Part shown: piece by piece, positions 9,215 through 17,399 of the stretch
How positions within the stretch are numbered: the first letter of the stretch is position 1
How the letters are laid out: each line of letters begins with the position of its first letter
Notes under the pieces: generated by a model
Seen by the model: only the letters and a program-made list of their open reading frames with translations
Database searches by the model: none
What the model was told of the DNA's origin: nothing
Assembly (NCBI RefSeq): GCF_001570565.1
Contig: NZ_BBXE01000051.1
Location: 1-58,610 of the forward strand
Origin: Herbidospora yilanensis
GTDB lineage: Bacteria; Actinomycetota; Actinomycetes; Streptosporangiales; Streptosporangiaceae
Length of the DNA stretch: 58,610 nt
Reading direction: 5' to 3'
Made by a program: the position numbers and the translations under genes

Positions 9215-10120
9215 GTGACCACGTCACACCCCAGGTCCTTCTGGACGGTGCGCCGCCGCGACAACCTGGTCGGCTACCTGCTCATCACCCCGCAACTCGT
9301 GGGCAGCGTGCTGTTCGTGCTCCTGCCGCTCGGGCTCGTCGGCTGGTACAGCCTGCACGAATGGAACGTGCTGGCCGGGACCTTCGAGTTCGTCGGCGGG
9401 GAGAACTACGACCGGCTGCTCGCCGACGCCAACCTGCCCCAGGTGCTGGGGGCGAGCGCTCTGTTCTCCGTCGGCCTGGTCGTGCTCAACCTCGCCCTGG
9501 CCCTGCTTCTGGCGGTCCTGCTCAACCAGCGGCTGCGCGGGACCACCTTCTTCCGCACGGTGTTCTTCTCCCCCGTTGTGGTCTCACTGGTCGCCTGGAC
9601 GATCGTGTGGCGGTTCCTGCTGCAGGACGACGGCGGCCTCAACGGCCTGCTCGCGGCCGCCGGGGCCGAGGGGCCCAACTGGTTGCGCGGCGAGGGCACG
9701 GCGATGCTCTCGGTGATCGTCGTCCAGGTCCTCAAGAACGTCGGCCTCAACATGGTGTTGTTCCTGGCCGCCCTGCAAGGGGTGCCGGCCCAGCTCTACG
9801 AGGCCGCCGAACTGGACGGCGCCGGGGCGCGGACCCGCTTCCTGCGCATCACCGTCCCCCTGATCAGCCCGACCATCCTGCTCACCTCGATCATCACCGT
9901 GGTGGGGTCGCTGCAGGTGTTCGCGCAGATCGCGGTGCTCACGCAGGGAGGTCCCGGCGTCTCGACCACCGTCCTCGTCTACTACCTGTACCAGCAGGCG
10001 TTCCAGTTCCATCACTTCGGGTACGGCGCGACGCTGTCGGTCCTGCTGTTCGTGATCGTGGCCGTGCTCACGCTCGTGCAGTGGCGGATGCGCAGAAGGT
10101 GGGTCTTCCATGAGACGTGA
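9215..10120 (+). CDS. Sugar ABC transporter permease, MalF/UgpA type
   Basis: This 301-residue integral membrane protein (six predicted helices) starts at GTG 9215. The EAA loop reads EAAELDGAGARTRFLRITVP, the site that docks the ATPase. It overlaps the next permease gene by 11 bp, showing translational coupling. No ATP-binding gene follows, as is usual for actinobacterial CUT1 importers that share a common MsiK-like ATPase encoded elsewhere. Confidence 0.92.
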   Translation: MTTSHPRSFWTVRRRDNLVGYLLITPQLVGSVLFVLLPLGLVGWYSLHEWNVLAGTFEFVGGENYDRLLADANLPQVLGASALFSVGLVVLNLALALLLAVLLNQRLRGTTFFRTVFFSPVVVSLVAWTIVWRFLLQDDGGLNGLLAAAGAEGPNWLRGEGTAMLSVIVVQVLKNVGLNMVLFLAALQGVPAQLYEAAELDGAGARTRFLRITVPLISPTILLTSIITVVGSLQVFAQIAVLTQGGPGVSTTVLVYYLYQQAFQFHHFGYGATLSVLLFVIVAVLTLVQWRMRRRWVFHET

Positions 10121-10952
10121 CATTCCGGTCCGGGTGAAGACCCTGCTGTACGGCCTGCTGTGCCTGATGTGCGTGCCGTTCGTCTTCCCGACCTGGTGGA
10201 TGATCACCTCGTCCCTCAAACCGGTCGCCGAGATCTTCGCCCTCCCGCCGAGGCTGCTGCCCGCGGACTGGACCTTCTCCGCCTACGCGCAGGTCTTCGA
10301 GCTGCAGCCCTTCGCTGGCCAGTACGTCAACAGCCTCTACATCGCCCTGGTCGTCACCGCCGGCACGATGGCCGTGGCCGCCATGGCGGGATACGCCTTC
10401 GCGCGCATCCGTTTCCCCGGCCAGAACGTCCTGTTCGTCGTCGTGCTGCTCGGGCTGCTCATCCCGAGTGAGGTCACGATCGTCCCGCTCTTCCAGATGT
10501 TCCACGGGCTCGGGCTGACCGACACCCACTGGCCGCTGATCGTGGTGCCGATCCTCGGCGCGCCCAGCGTGCTGGCCACCTTCATCATGCGGCAGTTCTT
10601 CATCAGCCTGCCCGGCGAACTGGAGGAGGCCGCCCGGATGGACGGGCTCGGCAGGTTCGGCACCTTCTACCGGGTCGCGCTCCCCCTGGCCCGCCCCGCG
10701 CTCGGCGCGGTGGCGATCTTCACCTTCCTGCACAGCTGGAACCTCTACCTCGAACCCATCGTCTACCTCTCCTCACCGGAGAAGTTCACCCTCCCCCAGG
10801 CGCTGACCCAGTTCGTCGACGCCTACGGCGGCCCGATGTGGAACGTCCAGCTCGCCGCCGCCTCGATGACCGCCCTGCCGGTGCTGGTGGTGTTCGTGCT
10901 CGCGCAACGGCAGTTCATCGAGGGCCTCGCCCACACCGGCGTCAAGGGCTGA
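10110..10952 (+). CDS. Sugar ABC transporter permease, MalG/UgpE type
   Basis: ATG at 10110 opens a 280-residue protein with six predicted membrane helices. The EAA loop EAARMDGLGRFGTFYRVALP is intact. It completes the membrane pore with the preceding permease. Its last 11 bp overlap the 3' end of the convergent reductase gene, leaving no room for an intergenic terminator. Confidence 0.92.
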   Translation: MRRDIPVRVKTLLYGLLCLMCVPFVFPTWWMITSSLKPVAEIFALPPRLLPADWTFSAYAQVFELQPFAGQYVNSLYIALVVTAGTMAVAAMAGYAFARIRFPGQNVLFVVVLLGLLIPSEVTIVPLFQMFHGLGLTDTHWPLIVVPILGAPSVLATFIMRQFFISLPGELEEAARMDGLGRFGTFYRVALPLARPALGAVAIFTFLHSWNLYLEPIVYLSSPEKFTLPQALTQFVDAYGGPMWNVQLAAASMTALPVLVVFVLAQRQFIEGLAHTGVKG

Positions 10953-11538
10953 CCGGGCGGCGGCGCACCCGATAGCGCAGGTGCAGCACCCGGTCGCCCT
11001 GGATCACCGCGTCAGGATCCTCCAGCAGGTGCTGCGCGTGGACCGGCCCGAAGTAGCGCCTGCCGGACCCGAACACGACGGGCACGACGTCCATGCGCAC
11101 CTCGTCGACCAGGCCCGCGGCGAGCACCTGGCCGCCGACGTCCCCGGCGGCGACCTCGACCACGCGGTCACCCGCGAGCTCCTGCGCCTTGGCCATGGCC
11201 GCCTCGACGCCGTCGACGAAGTGGAACGGCGCCTCGGGGTCCCAGCCCTCGGGCGCCGGCCGGTGCGACACGACGACCACGTGGTCGATGCCGCCCGGAG
11301 GCTTCCCGTCCCAGCCGTCCGTCATGTCGAAGACGCGGCGGCCGACGATCGTGACCGCGATCTGGTCCCAGTACGGCCGGGTGTAGTCGTAGGACGTCCG
11401 CGACACCGTCAGCCCGCCGCTCTCGTCCAACGGGACGTCGCCGCCGGACAACCAGTCGAACAGCGGTCCGGGCTGGTCGTTCTCGTCCGCGACGAAGCCG
11501 TCCACCGACACCGAGCCGTACATGACCACCTTGCCCAC
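10942..11538 (-). CDS. RibD C-terminal/dihydrofolate reductase-like reductase
   Basis: The start is GTG 11538, preceded by AGGAG; the frame remains open further upstream but without family sequence. The 198-residue product begins GKVVMYGSVSVDGFVA and ends with the GDVGGQVLAAGLVDEVRMDVVP block, both hallmarks of the RibD_C/DHFR-like family. These small NADPH reductases act on diverse heterocycles; the substrate here is unknown. A 14-bp palindrome lies just upstream, and an AraC regulator gene is next to it on the same strand. Confidence 0.85.
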   Translation of the reverse strand: MGKVVMYGSVSVDGFVADENDQPGPLFDWLSGGDVPLDESGGLTVSRTSYDYTRPYWDQIAVTIVGRRVFDMTDGWDGKPPGGIDHVVVVSHRPAPEGWDPEAPFHFVDGVEAAMAKAQELAGDRVVEVAAGDVGGQVLAAGLVDEVRMDVVPVVFGSGRRYFGPVHAQHLLEDPDAVIQGDRVLHLRYRVRRRPVSP

Positions 11539-11554
11539 GGGGCGCTCCTCTGCT

Positions 11555-11568
11555 TTGGGGTGCCCCAA
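11555..11568. promoter_or_regulatory. Palindrome TTGGGG-TG-CCCCAA upstream of the reductase
   Basis: Perfect 6-2-6 inverted repeat 17 bp upstream of the GTG start at 11538. It could be an operator or a small hairpin covering the ribosome-binding region. The binding protein is unknown. Confidence 0.35.
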
Positions 11569-11603
11569 GTTAGCGTGTCGTGGGCTGTCGCTCTTGTAAG
11601 AAA

Positions 11604-12443
11604 TCAATCGGCCGGCAGCGGCCAGCCGTCCAGCGCGTGGCCGGGGTGTTCGCGCAGGAACCGCCGCCGGACCTCGACGTACCGGGTCGGCGTGAGCCCG
11701 GTGAACGCCCGGAACTCGTGGCCGAAGTGGGCCTGGTCGAAGTAGCCCGCGCCACCGGCGAGGTCGCCCCAGTCGACCGGTCCTGCGGGGTCGATCGCGA
11801 ACACGGTGGCGGCGAAGCGGTAGGTGCGGGCCAGCCGCTTCGGCGTGACGCCGATGAGCTCCTTGAACCGCCGTGCCAGATGAGTGCCGCTGACACCGGC
11901 CGCCTCGCTCAGGCCGCCGATCGCCACCGCCCCGCCGGCCGCCGCGATGACGCCGCTCGTATGGCGGACCAGCCCCAGGCCGGCGGTCTCGCACAACCGC
12001 CGCGTCAGCTCCCGCTCCAGCAGCGTCAGCATCTCGTGCGGCCGGTCCGCCGTGGCCAGCCGGTCTCGCAGCTCGGCGATGGCGGGCCGGCCCCAGAGCT
12101 GCTCCACCGTCACGGGCCGGTCACACAACTCGGCCGCGGGCATCCGCAGGAACGGCGCCAGCCCCCACGGCTTGAAGTGCACGCCGACGGACCGGGTCTG
12201 GAGCGGGTAGCCGAACTCCCACGCGCGGGTGGGCATGGTGACCACGCAGCCGTCGGCGTAGTCGGCCGTCTCGACGTCGGTGCCGGCGCGGATGCGGAAC
12301 GGCGCCCCGAGGTTGACGACGAGCAACGCCGACGGCCCCGGCGGCAGCGTCAGCCGGGCGTACGGCGACGCGCCCTCCAGGTAGTAGAGGTCGTCGATCA
12401 GCCCGTCCAGCGGGGGTCGCGGCACTCTGGACACATACTCCAC
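11604..12443 (-). CDS. AraC-family transcriptional regulator
   Basis: The 279-residue protein probably starts at GTG 12443, although the ribosome-binding site is weak. An N-terminal sensor-like half (to about residue 155) has the cupin-like pattern seen in regulators with a DUF6597-type sensor. The C-terminal 100 residues carry two helix-turn-helices (GLSEAAGVSGTHLARRFKEL and GYFDQAHFGHEFRAFTGLTP). Its gene lies 65 bp upstream of the DHFR-like reductase gene on the same strand, so it may control that gene. Confidence 0.88.
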   Translation of the reverse strand: MEYVSRVPRPPLDGLIDDLYYLEGASPYARLTLPPGPSALLVVNLGAPFRIRAGTDVETADYADGCVVTMPTRAWEFGYPLQTRSVGVHFKPWGLAPFLRMPAAELCDRPVTVEQLWGRPAIAELRDRLATADRPHEMLTLLERELTRRLCETAGLGLVRHTSGVIAAAGGAVAIGGLSEAAGVSGTHLARRFKELIGVTPKRLARTYRFAATVFAIDPAGPVDWGDLAGGAGYFDQAHFGHEFRAFTGLTPTRYVEVRRRFLREHPGHALDGWPLPAD

Positions 12444-12486
12444 GCCTGCAGTATCGCCGCCTTCAGCCGCGCCGGGCCCTTTTCGG

Positions 12487-13395
12487 TCAGGTCGTCCGGG
12501 TGACCGTGGTGCCCGGGAGGGCGAACTCGCGCTGCGCCGGCGCCTTGCCCGCGAGCTGGTCGGTGATGAGGTCGGCGACCTTGCGCGCCACCGAGTCCCA
12601 GTCCTGCTTAACCGTCGCGTAGAAGGGCCCGGCCTTCTGGATCTCGGCCAGGGCGAAATCCTGCCCGTCGACGCCGACGACCGAGATCCCCGTGCGGCCC
12701 GCCTGCGTGATGGCCTGGGTCGCGCCCAGCGCCGGTTCGTCCCAGGCGGCCCAGATGCCCTTGAGGCCGGGGGTGACGGCGAGGAGGTCGGTGGTGAGTT
12801 TTCTGGCGCCCTCGACGGGGCCGGGGACCGGGACGTGCTTGACCGTCACCACGGTCACGCCCGCCTTGTCGAACTCCGCGCGGGCCGCCGCGGCCCTGGC
12901 GCGGACGCCGGGGTGGGGGTCGTGGCCGAACATCGCGATCTCGCCGCTTCCGCCGATCGCCTCCAGCAGCGCCTGCGCGCTCTTGCGGCCCAGGTCGGCG
13001 TTGTCGGAGGTGACGTTGGCCGCGATGCCGTCGGCCTGGGCCGCGTCGATGGCGAAGACCGGGACCTTGTTGTCGGTGGCCGCCTTCAGGCCCAGGCTGA
13101 GCTGGGTCGGGTCGCCCATGGCCAGCACGATGGCGCTGGGTTCGCGGGCGGCGGCGCTCTGGATCTTGTCGTTGAGCATGTTGAAGTCGCCGGCGGTGTC
13201 GGTCACGGTGACCTTCCAGCCGCGTTGCTCGCCGATGGCCGTGAACTTGTCGACGACGTCCTTGGTCGCGGCGTTGGCCAGGTAGGGGGTGACGACCGAG
13301 ACGGCGGGGCCGTCCGGGGCCTGGCCGGCGCCGGCGCCGCAACCGGAGGAGGCCAGCACCAGGGCGGCCGCGGTCAACAGATGCCTCATTCGCAT
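12487..13395 (-). CDS. Sugar-binding lipoprotein, RbsB-like
   Basis: ATG at 13395 has a strong GAGGAGG site. The 302-residue product has a lipoprotein signal (LASSGCG, Cys about 19) and a periplasmic-binding fold typical of the ribose/galactose group, with VFAIDAAQADGIAANVTSDN and VVGVDGQDFALAEI segments. It is the last gene of the ABC operon and its start overlaps the kinase stop by 10 bp. Position and family indicate delivery of a pentose, hexose or polyol to the RbsA/RbsC-like transporter encoded upstream. Confidence 0.9.
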   Translation of the reverse strand: MRMRHLLTAAALVLASSGCGAGAGQAPDGPAVSVVTPYLANAATKDVVDKFTAIGEQRGWKVTVTDTAGDFNMLNDKIQSAAAREPSAIVLAMGDPTQLSLGLKAATDNKVPVFAIDAAQADGIAANVTSDNADLGRKSAQALLEAIGGSGEIAMFGHDPHPGVRARAAAARAEFDKAGVTVVTVKHVPVPGPVEGARKLTTDLLAVTPGLKGIWAAWDEPALGATQAITQAGRTGISVVGVDGQDFALAEIQKAGPFYATVKQDWDSVARKVADLITDQLAGKAPAQREFALPGTTVTRTT

Positions 13396-14822
13396 GGGGT
13401 GCCTCCTCGGCTGGAGCGGGCGAGCGCGGCGAACGCGGGGGCCAGCGCCGCGTGGAGCCGCCGGTGGACCTGGTGGAGCGGGGCGTGTGCGGGGGCGTCG
13501 GGGCCCGGTTCCACCGGCTTGCCGGGTGAGGTCGCGGCGAGGGCGGGGAGCGGGGCGCCGGTGACCGCCCGCAGGCCGCAGGACGCCGCGCCGAACGCGG
13601 CGGAGTAGGCGGCGTCCACGGCGACGATCGGGCGTCCGGTGACGTCGGCCATGATCTGCAGCCACAGGCCGGAGGCGGCGCCTCCGCCGCACACCGGCAG
13701 TGGTCCCGCCGCCACGGGCAGGGCGTCCAGGAGGGCGCCGAACACGTGCGCGACGCCTTCCAGCATGGCCCGGTACATCTGCGCGGGGGTCGTCGAGGGG
13801 GTGAGGCCGATCAGGACGCCGCGGGCGTCGGGGTCGCGGACGGGGTAGCGTTCACCGGCCAGCGAGGGGAGCGCGATGAGTCCGGAGTGACCGTGGCGGG
13901 CGGCCAAGGTGTCGGCCGCCGCGGGGTCGCAGCCGGGCAGGAAGGTCGCGCGGGCCCAATCGGCGGCGGATCCGGCGTTCAGCAGGGCGCCGATCAGCAG
14001 CGTGTGCCCCGGTTGGGGGAGGGCGAGGCGGTGGGTCGCGTCCGGGCGGTCCGGACGGTCGGTGACGACGGCCAGCCAGCCGCTCGTGCCCAGGTAGGCG
14101 TAGGCGCGGCCGGGGTCGGCGCCGACGACGCCGATCGTCGTGGCGGCGGCGTCGCCCGGTGCCAGGACGACCGGGATGCCGGTGGGGAGGCCGAGGTCGC
14201 GGCTCCGCAGTTCCCCCGTGACGGTGTGGCCGTCGACCAGCGGGGGCAGCAGCCCGTCGAGGCCCAGCAGGGTCACGGCCGGCTCCCACCAGGTGCGGCG
14301 GCCGGCGTCGAGGAGGCCGGTCGTCGTGGCGGTGGTGAGGTCGCAGGCGGCGATCCCGGTGGCCCGGCGGACGATGTGGCCCGCCGCGCCCATCAGCAGG
14401 ATCTCGGTCGCGGCCAGGACGGCGGGTTCGGCCCGCCGCAACCACAGCAGTTTGGCCGGGAGGCTGGTCGCGTCGGGTTCGTTGTCGGCGACGCGGGGCC
14501 ACTCGCCCGGCAGCAGGGTCACGGCCTCGTCGTGTTCGGCGACGGCCCGGGTGTCGCTGTAGAGGATCGCGGGACGGCCCGTGCAGATCAGATCCTGCAT
14601 CTGGCCGGTGACGGCCAGGACCGTGACCCGGTCCCGGGCGGCTCCGCACCGGGCCAGCGCCTCGGCCGCCGCGCGCCACCAGTCGTCCGGGTCCTGCTCC
14701 ACCTGGCCGGGACCCGGCCGGTGGGTGGGATGGCACGCCTGGCCGTGCGCGACGATCCGCCCCTCGGCGTCGGTGATCAGCGCTTTGACCGCGCTCGTGC
14801 CGACGTCCAGGCCCGCGATCAC
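13386..14822 (-). CDS. FGGY-family carbohydrate kinase (xylulokinase-like)
   Basis: GTG at 14822 follows a GAGGG site; the longer open frame upstream is not family-like. The 478-residue protein begins IAGLDVGTSAVKALITDAEG, the FGGY ATPase phosphate-1 loop, and includes the TGQMQDLICTG and APGDAAATTIGVVG substrate/ATP blocks plus GGGAASGLWLQIMADVTGRP adenine-binding block. It should phosphorylate the sugar imported by the linked ABC system. Start and stop overlap neighbours on both sides (4 bp with the permease, 10 bp with the binding protein). Xylulose, ribulose or a polyol are equally possible. Confidence 0.9.
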   Translation of the reverse strand: MIAGLDVGTSAVKALITDAEGRIVAHGQACHPTHRPGPGQVEQDPDDWWRAAAEALARCGAARDRVTVLAVTGQMQDLICTGRPAILYSDTRAVAEHDEAVTLLPGEWPRVADNEPDATSLPAKLLWLRRAEPAVLAATEILLMGAAGHIVRRATGIAACDLTTATTTGLLDAGRRTWWEPAVTLLGLDGLLPPLVDGHTVTGELRSRDLGLPTGIPVVLAPGDAAATTIGVVGADPGRAYAYLGTSGWLAVVTDRPDRPDATHRLALPQPGHTLLIGALLNAGSAADWARATFLPGCDPAAADTLAARHGHSGLIALPSLAGERYPVRDPDARGVLIGLTPSTTPAQMYRAMLEGVAHVFGALLDALPVAAGPLPVCGGGAASGLWLQIMADVTGRPIVAVDAAYSAAFGAASCGLRAVTGAPLPALAATSPGKPVEPGPDAPAHAPLHQVHRRLHAALAPAFAALARSSRGGTPCE

Positions 14823-15769
14823 GAGCGCCGCCCTCGGCGGCGGGACAGGCCCACCGAGACGACGATGATCAGCCCGGTGAGGATCTGCTGGACGTAGGGG
14901 TTCACGTCGAGCAGGTTCAGGCCGTTGTCGAGCACGCCCAGGACGACCACCCCCAGCAGCGTGCCGACGACACCGGGGCGGGCGGCCTGCGCGGCGGTCA
15001 GGCCGATGAACACCGCGGCGATCGAGGTCAGCATCAGCGGGTCGCCGGCGGTGGGATGGGCCGAGGCCAGCCTGCTGGCCAGCAGCAGCCCGGCCAGCGC
15101 CGCCCCGGCTCCCGACACGACGAAGGCCAGGAGCCTGGTCCGCCCGACGTCGATTCCCGCGTACGCGGCGGCTTCGGCGTTCCCCCCGACGGCGTGCCAG
15201 CGGCGGCCCTGGGCGGTGCGCGACAGCAGGAACCAGATGACCGCCCCGACGGTGATCGCGATGAGCACGACGGCGGGGACGCCCAGCGGCCTGCCCTGGC
15301 CGAGGAGGAGGAAGTCGCCGGGCAGCCCGAAGATCGTCGAGCCGTCGGTCAGCAGCAGCGAGCCTCCGGCCAGCGCGGTCATCGTCGCCAGCGTGGCGAC
15401 GAACGCCGACAGGTTCAGGTAGGCCACCAGCCACCCGTTGACCAGGCCGATCACGACGCCGGTCGCGATCGCCGCCGCGACGGCGGCGATCGTCGGCCAG
15501 CCGGCGATCAGAAGCTGGGCGGCGATCACGCCGCTGAACGAGGCCGTCGCGCCGACCGACAGGTCGAAGTCGGCCACCGCCATGACCACGGTCTGCGCGC
15601 AGGCCACGATGGCGAGGACGGCGATGTGCTCCAGCAGGTTGCTGAGGTTGCCCGGATCGGGGAAGACGGTGGGCCGCAGGATCGTGAAGAGGGCGATCAG
15701 GGCCAGCAGGCCGAGCGGCGCACCGGAAAGCCGGCGCAGCGCCGGCCGTGCACCGGCGTCGGTGGTCAT
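14819..15769 (-). CDS. Ribose-type ABC transporter permease (RbsC-like)
   Basis: ATG at 15769 lies inside the end of the ATPase gene (4-bp overlap). The 316-residue protein is hydrophobic with about 8-10 membrane helices. It has the family block DFDLSVGATASFSGVIAAQL and the NAEAAAYAGIDVGRTRLLAF loop thought to contact the ATPase. It forms the membrane channel for the sugar system with the neighbouring ATPase and binding lipoprotein. Confidence 0.92.
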   Translation of the reverse strand: MTTDAGARPALRRLSGAPLGLLALIALFTILRPTVFPDPGNLSNLLEHIAVLAIVACAQTVVMAVADFDLSVGATASFSGVIAAQLLIAGWPTIAAVAAAIATGVVIGLVNGWLVAYLNLSAFVATLATMTALAGGSLLLTDGSTIFGLPGDFLLLGQGRPLGVPAVVLIAITVGAVIWFLLSRTAQGRRWHAVGGNAEAAAYAGIDVGRTRLLAFVVSGAGAALAGLLLASRLASAHPTAGDPLMLTSIAAVFIGLTAAQAARPGVVGTLLGVVVLGVLDNGLNLLDVNPYVQQILTGLIIVVSVGLSRRRGRRS

Positions 15770-17262
15770 GCGCTCCCTCCGTAACAACGTCGAAGGACGG
15801 TGTACTCGTCCGCCTCCCGGGGGTCGAGGTCGGCGGCCAACCGGCCGTCGACGAGCACCAGGATCCGGTCGGCCAGCGACAACAACTCGCCCAGGTCGGA
15901 ACTGACGACCACGACGCCGGCGCCCCGGGCGGCCAGGTCGCCGATCAGCGATCGGATCGCCTGCTTGGCCGCCACGTCGACCCCCGCGGTCGGTTCGTCG
16001 AGGAGCAGCACCTGCGGCCGGGTGGCGAGCACCCGGCCCAGGACGACCTTCTGCTGGTTGCCGCCGGACAACTCGCCGATCGGCTGCTCGGGGCCGGCGG
16101 CCCTGATCTGCAGCAGGGTGGTCATCTCCTCGTACAGGGCCAGTTCCCGGCGGCGCCGCATGAGGCCGGCGCCGCCGCTGAGCGCGGTCAGGCTCCCCAG
16201 AGAGAGGTTCTCGCGGACGGAGCCGGACGCGACGATCGAGTGACGCTGCCGGTCTTCGCCGACCAGGGCGATCCCGGCGGTCAGCGCCGCCCGCGTGGAA
16301 CCGGGCCGCACGGCCCGCCCTCCGCAGCGCACCTGACCCGCGCGTGACCGCTGCACCCCGCCGATCAGGCGCAGCAACTCGCTCCGGCCGCTGCCGCCCA
16401 GCCCGGCGACGCCGACGACCTGCCCGCGCGCCACCTCGAACGAGATCGGCCCGACCCGGTGCCCGGTGAGCCCGTCGACGCCCAGCACGACCTCGCCCGC
16501 CGGGCGCGGCGGCCGAGGCGGGGCCTGGCCCGCCTCCGTGGCCGTCATCAGCGCGACCAGGGCGTCGGGATCGGTCTCGGCCGGGCGCACCCGCGCGACC
16601 ACGCGCCGGTCGCGCAGCACGACGACGCGGTCGCACAACTCGAAGACCTCGGCCATGCGGTGGGTGACGTAGATGATCGCCGTGCCGCGTTCGCGAAGTT
16701 CGCGCACGACGCCGAAGAGCACCTCGGTCTCGTGGGCGGTGAGGGAGGCGGTCGGCTCGTCGAGGATGAGCACGGCCGGCTCCTGTTCGAGGGCCCGCGC
16801 CAGTGCGATCGCGGTCCGCTGCACCGGGGACAGCAGCCGGACCGGGACGTCGAGGGGGGTCGAGGGGGCCAGCGCGGCCAGTGCGTCGGCGGTGTGCCGC
16901 CGGGCCGCCGCGCGATCGGTGAACAGGCCGCGCCGGGGATAGGGGCGGCCGAGGTACATGTTCTCCATCGCGTCGAGGTCGTCGACCAGTCCCAGGTTCT
17001 GGTGGACGGTGACGACTCCCGCGCCTCGTGCCCCGGCGACTCCCGCGAGGCCCCGGCCGTGCACCTCGACCTTTCCGGCCGAGGGGCGCAGGGCGCCGCT
17101 CACTATCTTGATGAGGGTGGATTTGCCGGCGCCGTTCTCGCCGAGCAACGCGTGGACTTCGCCTTCCGGTATCTCCAGGTCGACGCCGTCGAGCACGATA
17201 TGGCGGCCATAGGCGTGGCGTAAACCTGTCACCCGGAGTGCGGGCGACTTCGCAACTTTCAC
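15766..17262 (-). CDS. Sugar ABC transporter ATP-binding protein (RbsA-like, double domain)
   Basis: I prefer GTG at 17262, which follows a GGGAG site; a GTG at 17283 is also in frame but would leave only a very short leader from the predicted promoter. The protein (about 498 residues) has two ABC domains: the first with GENGAGKS and LDEPTASL, the second with a degenerate Walker A (GLGGSGRS) and LDEPTAGVD, the usual asymmetry of the RbsA/MglA group. It energises sugar import and is the first gene of an ATPase-permease-kinase-binding protein operon. Confidence 0.92.
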   Translation of the reverse strand: MKVAKSPALRVTGLRHAYGRHIVLDGVDLEIPEGEVHALLGENGAGKSTLIKIVSGALRPSAGKVEVHGRGLAGVAGARGAGVVTVHQNLGLVDDLDAMENMYLGRPYPRRGLFTDRAAARRHTADALAALAPSTPLDVPVRLLSPVQRTAIALARALEQEPAVLILDEPTASLTAHETEVLFGVVRELRERGTAIIYVTHRMAEVFELCDRVVVLRDRRVVARVRPAETDPDALVALMTATEAGQAPPRPPRPAGEVVLGVDGLTGHRVGPISFEVARGQVVGVAGLGGSGRSELLRLIGGVQRSRAGQVRCGGRAVRPGSTRAALTAGIALVGEDRQRHSIVASGSVRENLSLGSLTALSGGAGLMRRRRELALYEEMTTLLQIRAAGPEQPIGELSGGNQQKVVLGRVLATRPQVLLLDEPTAGVDVAAKQAIRSLIGDLAARGAGVVVVSSDLGELLSLADRILVLVDGRLAADLDPREADEYTVLRRCYGGSA

Positions 17263-17299
17263 AGTTCTCCCATGGCGGTCCACTGCGGTGCCAGCCCAT

Positions 17300-17328
17300 A
17301 CAGTGAACGCGGCCGCCGATCATGTCAA
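17300..17328 (-). promoter_or_regulatory. Putative promoter of the ribose-type operon
   Basis: On the minus strand TTGACA (17328-17323), a 17-bp spacer and CACTGT (17305-17300). The predicted transcript would start about 30 bp before the GTG at 17262. Confidence 0.45.
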
Positions 17329-17340
17329 GGACGCGTTTCT

Positions 17341-17377
17341 GCCGAAATAGGGGTCGGCTTTCTCTGACCATTTCGGC
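17341..17377. promoter_or_regulatory. Inverted repeat GCCGAAAT...ATTTCGGC upstream of the BenE-like gene
   Basis: Two perfect 8-bp arms (17341-17348 and 17370-17377) lie 23-60 bp before the transporter start. It could bind a dimeric regulator or form a hairpin. No regulator gene is adjacent. Confidence 0.4.
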
Positions 17378-17399
17378 TCAATCGGTTATCGTTCCGCGA

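Noticed and set aside
11539-11994. N-terminal extension of the DHFR-like reductase
   Set aside because: It overlaps the AraC gene in another frame; the GTG at 11538 has a clear AGGAG site and matches family length.
14823-15434. N-terminal extension of the FGGY kinase
   Set aside because: The open frame runs on antisense-like Arg/Gly-rich sequence across the permease gene; family similarity begins at GTG 14822.
15770-17371. Extension of the permease gene to an 850-residue protein
   Set aside because: The extra part is a shifted shadow of the ATPase gene and is Arg-rich without motifs.
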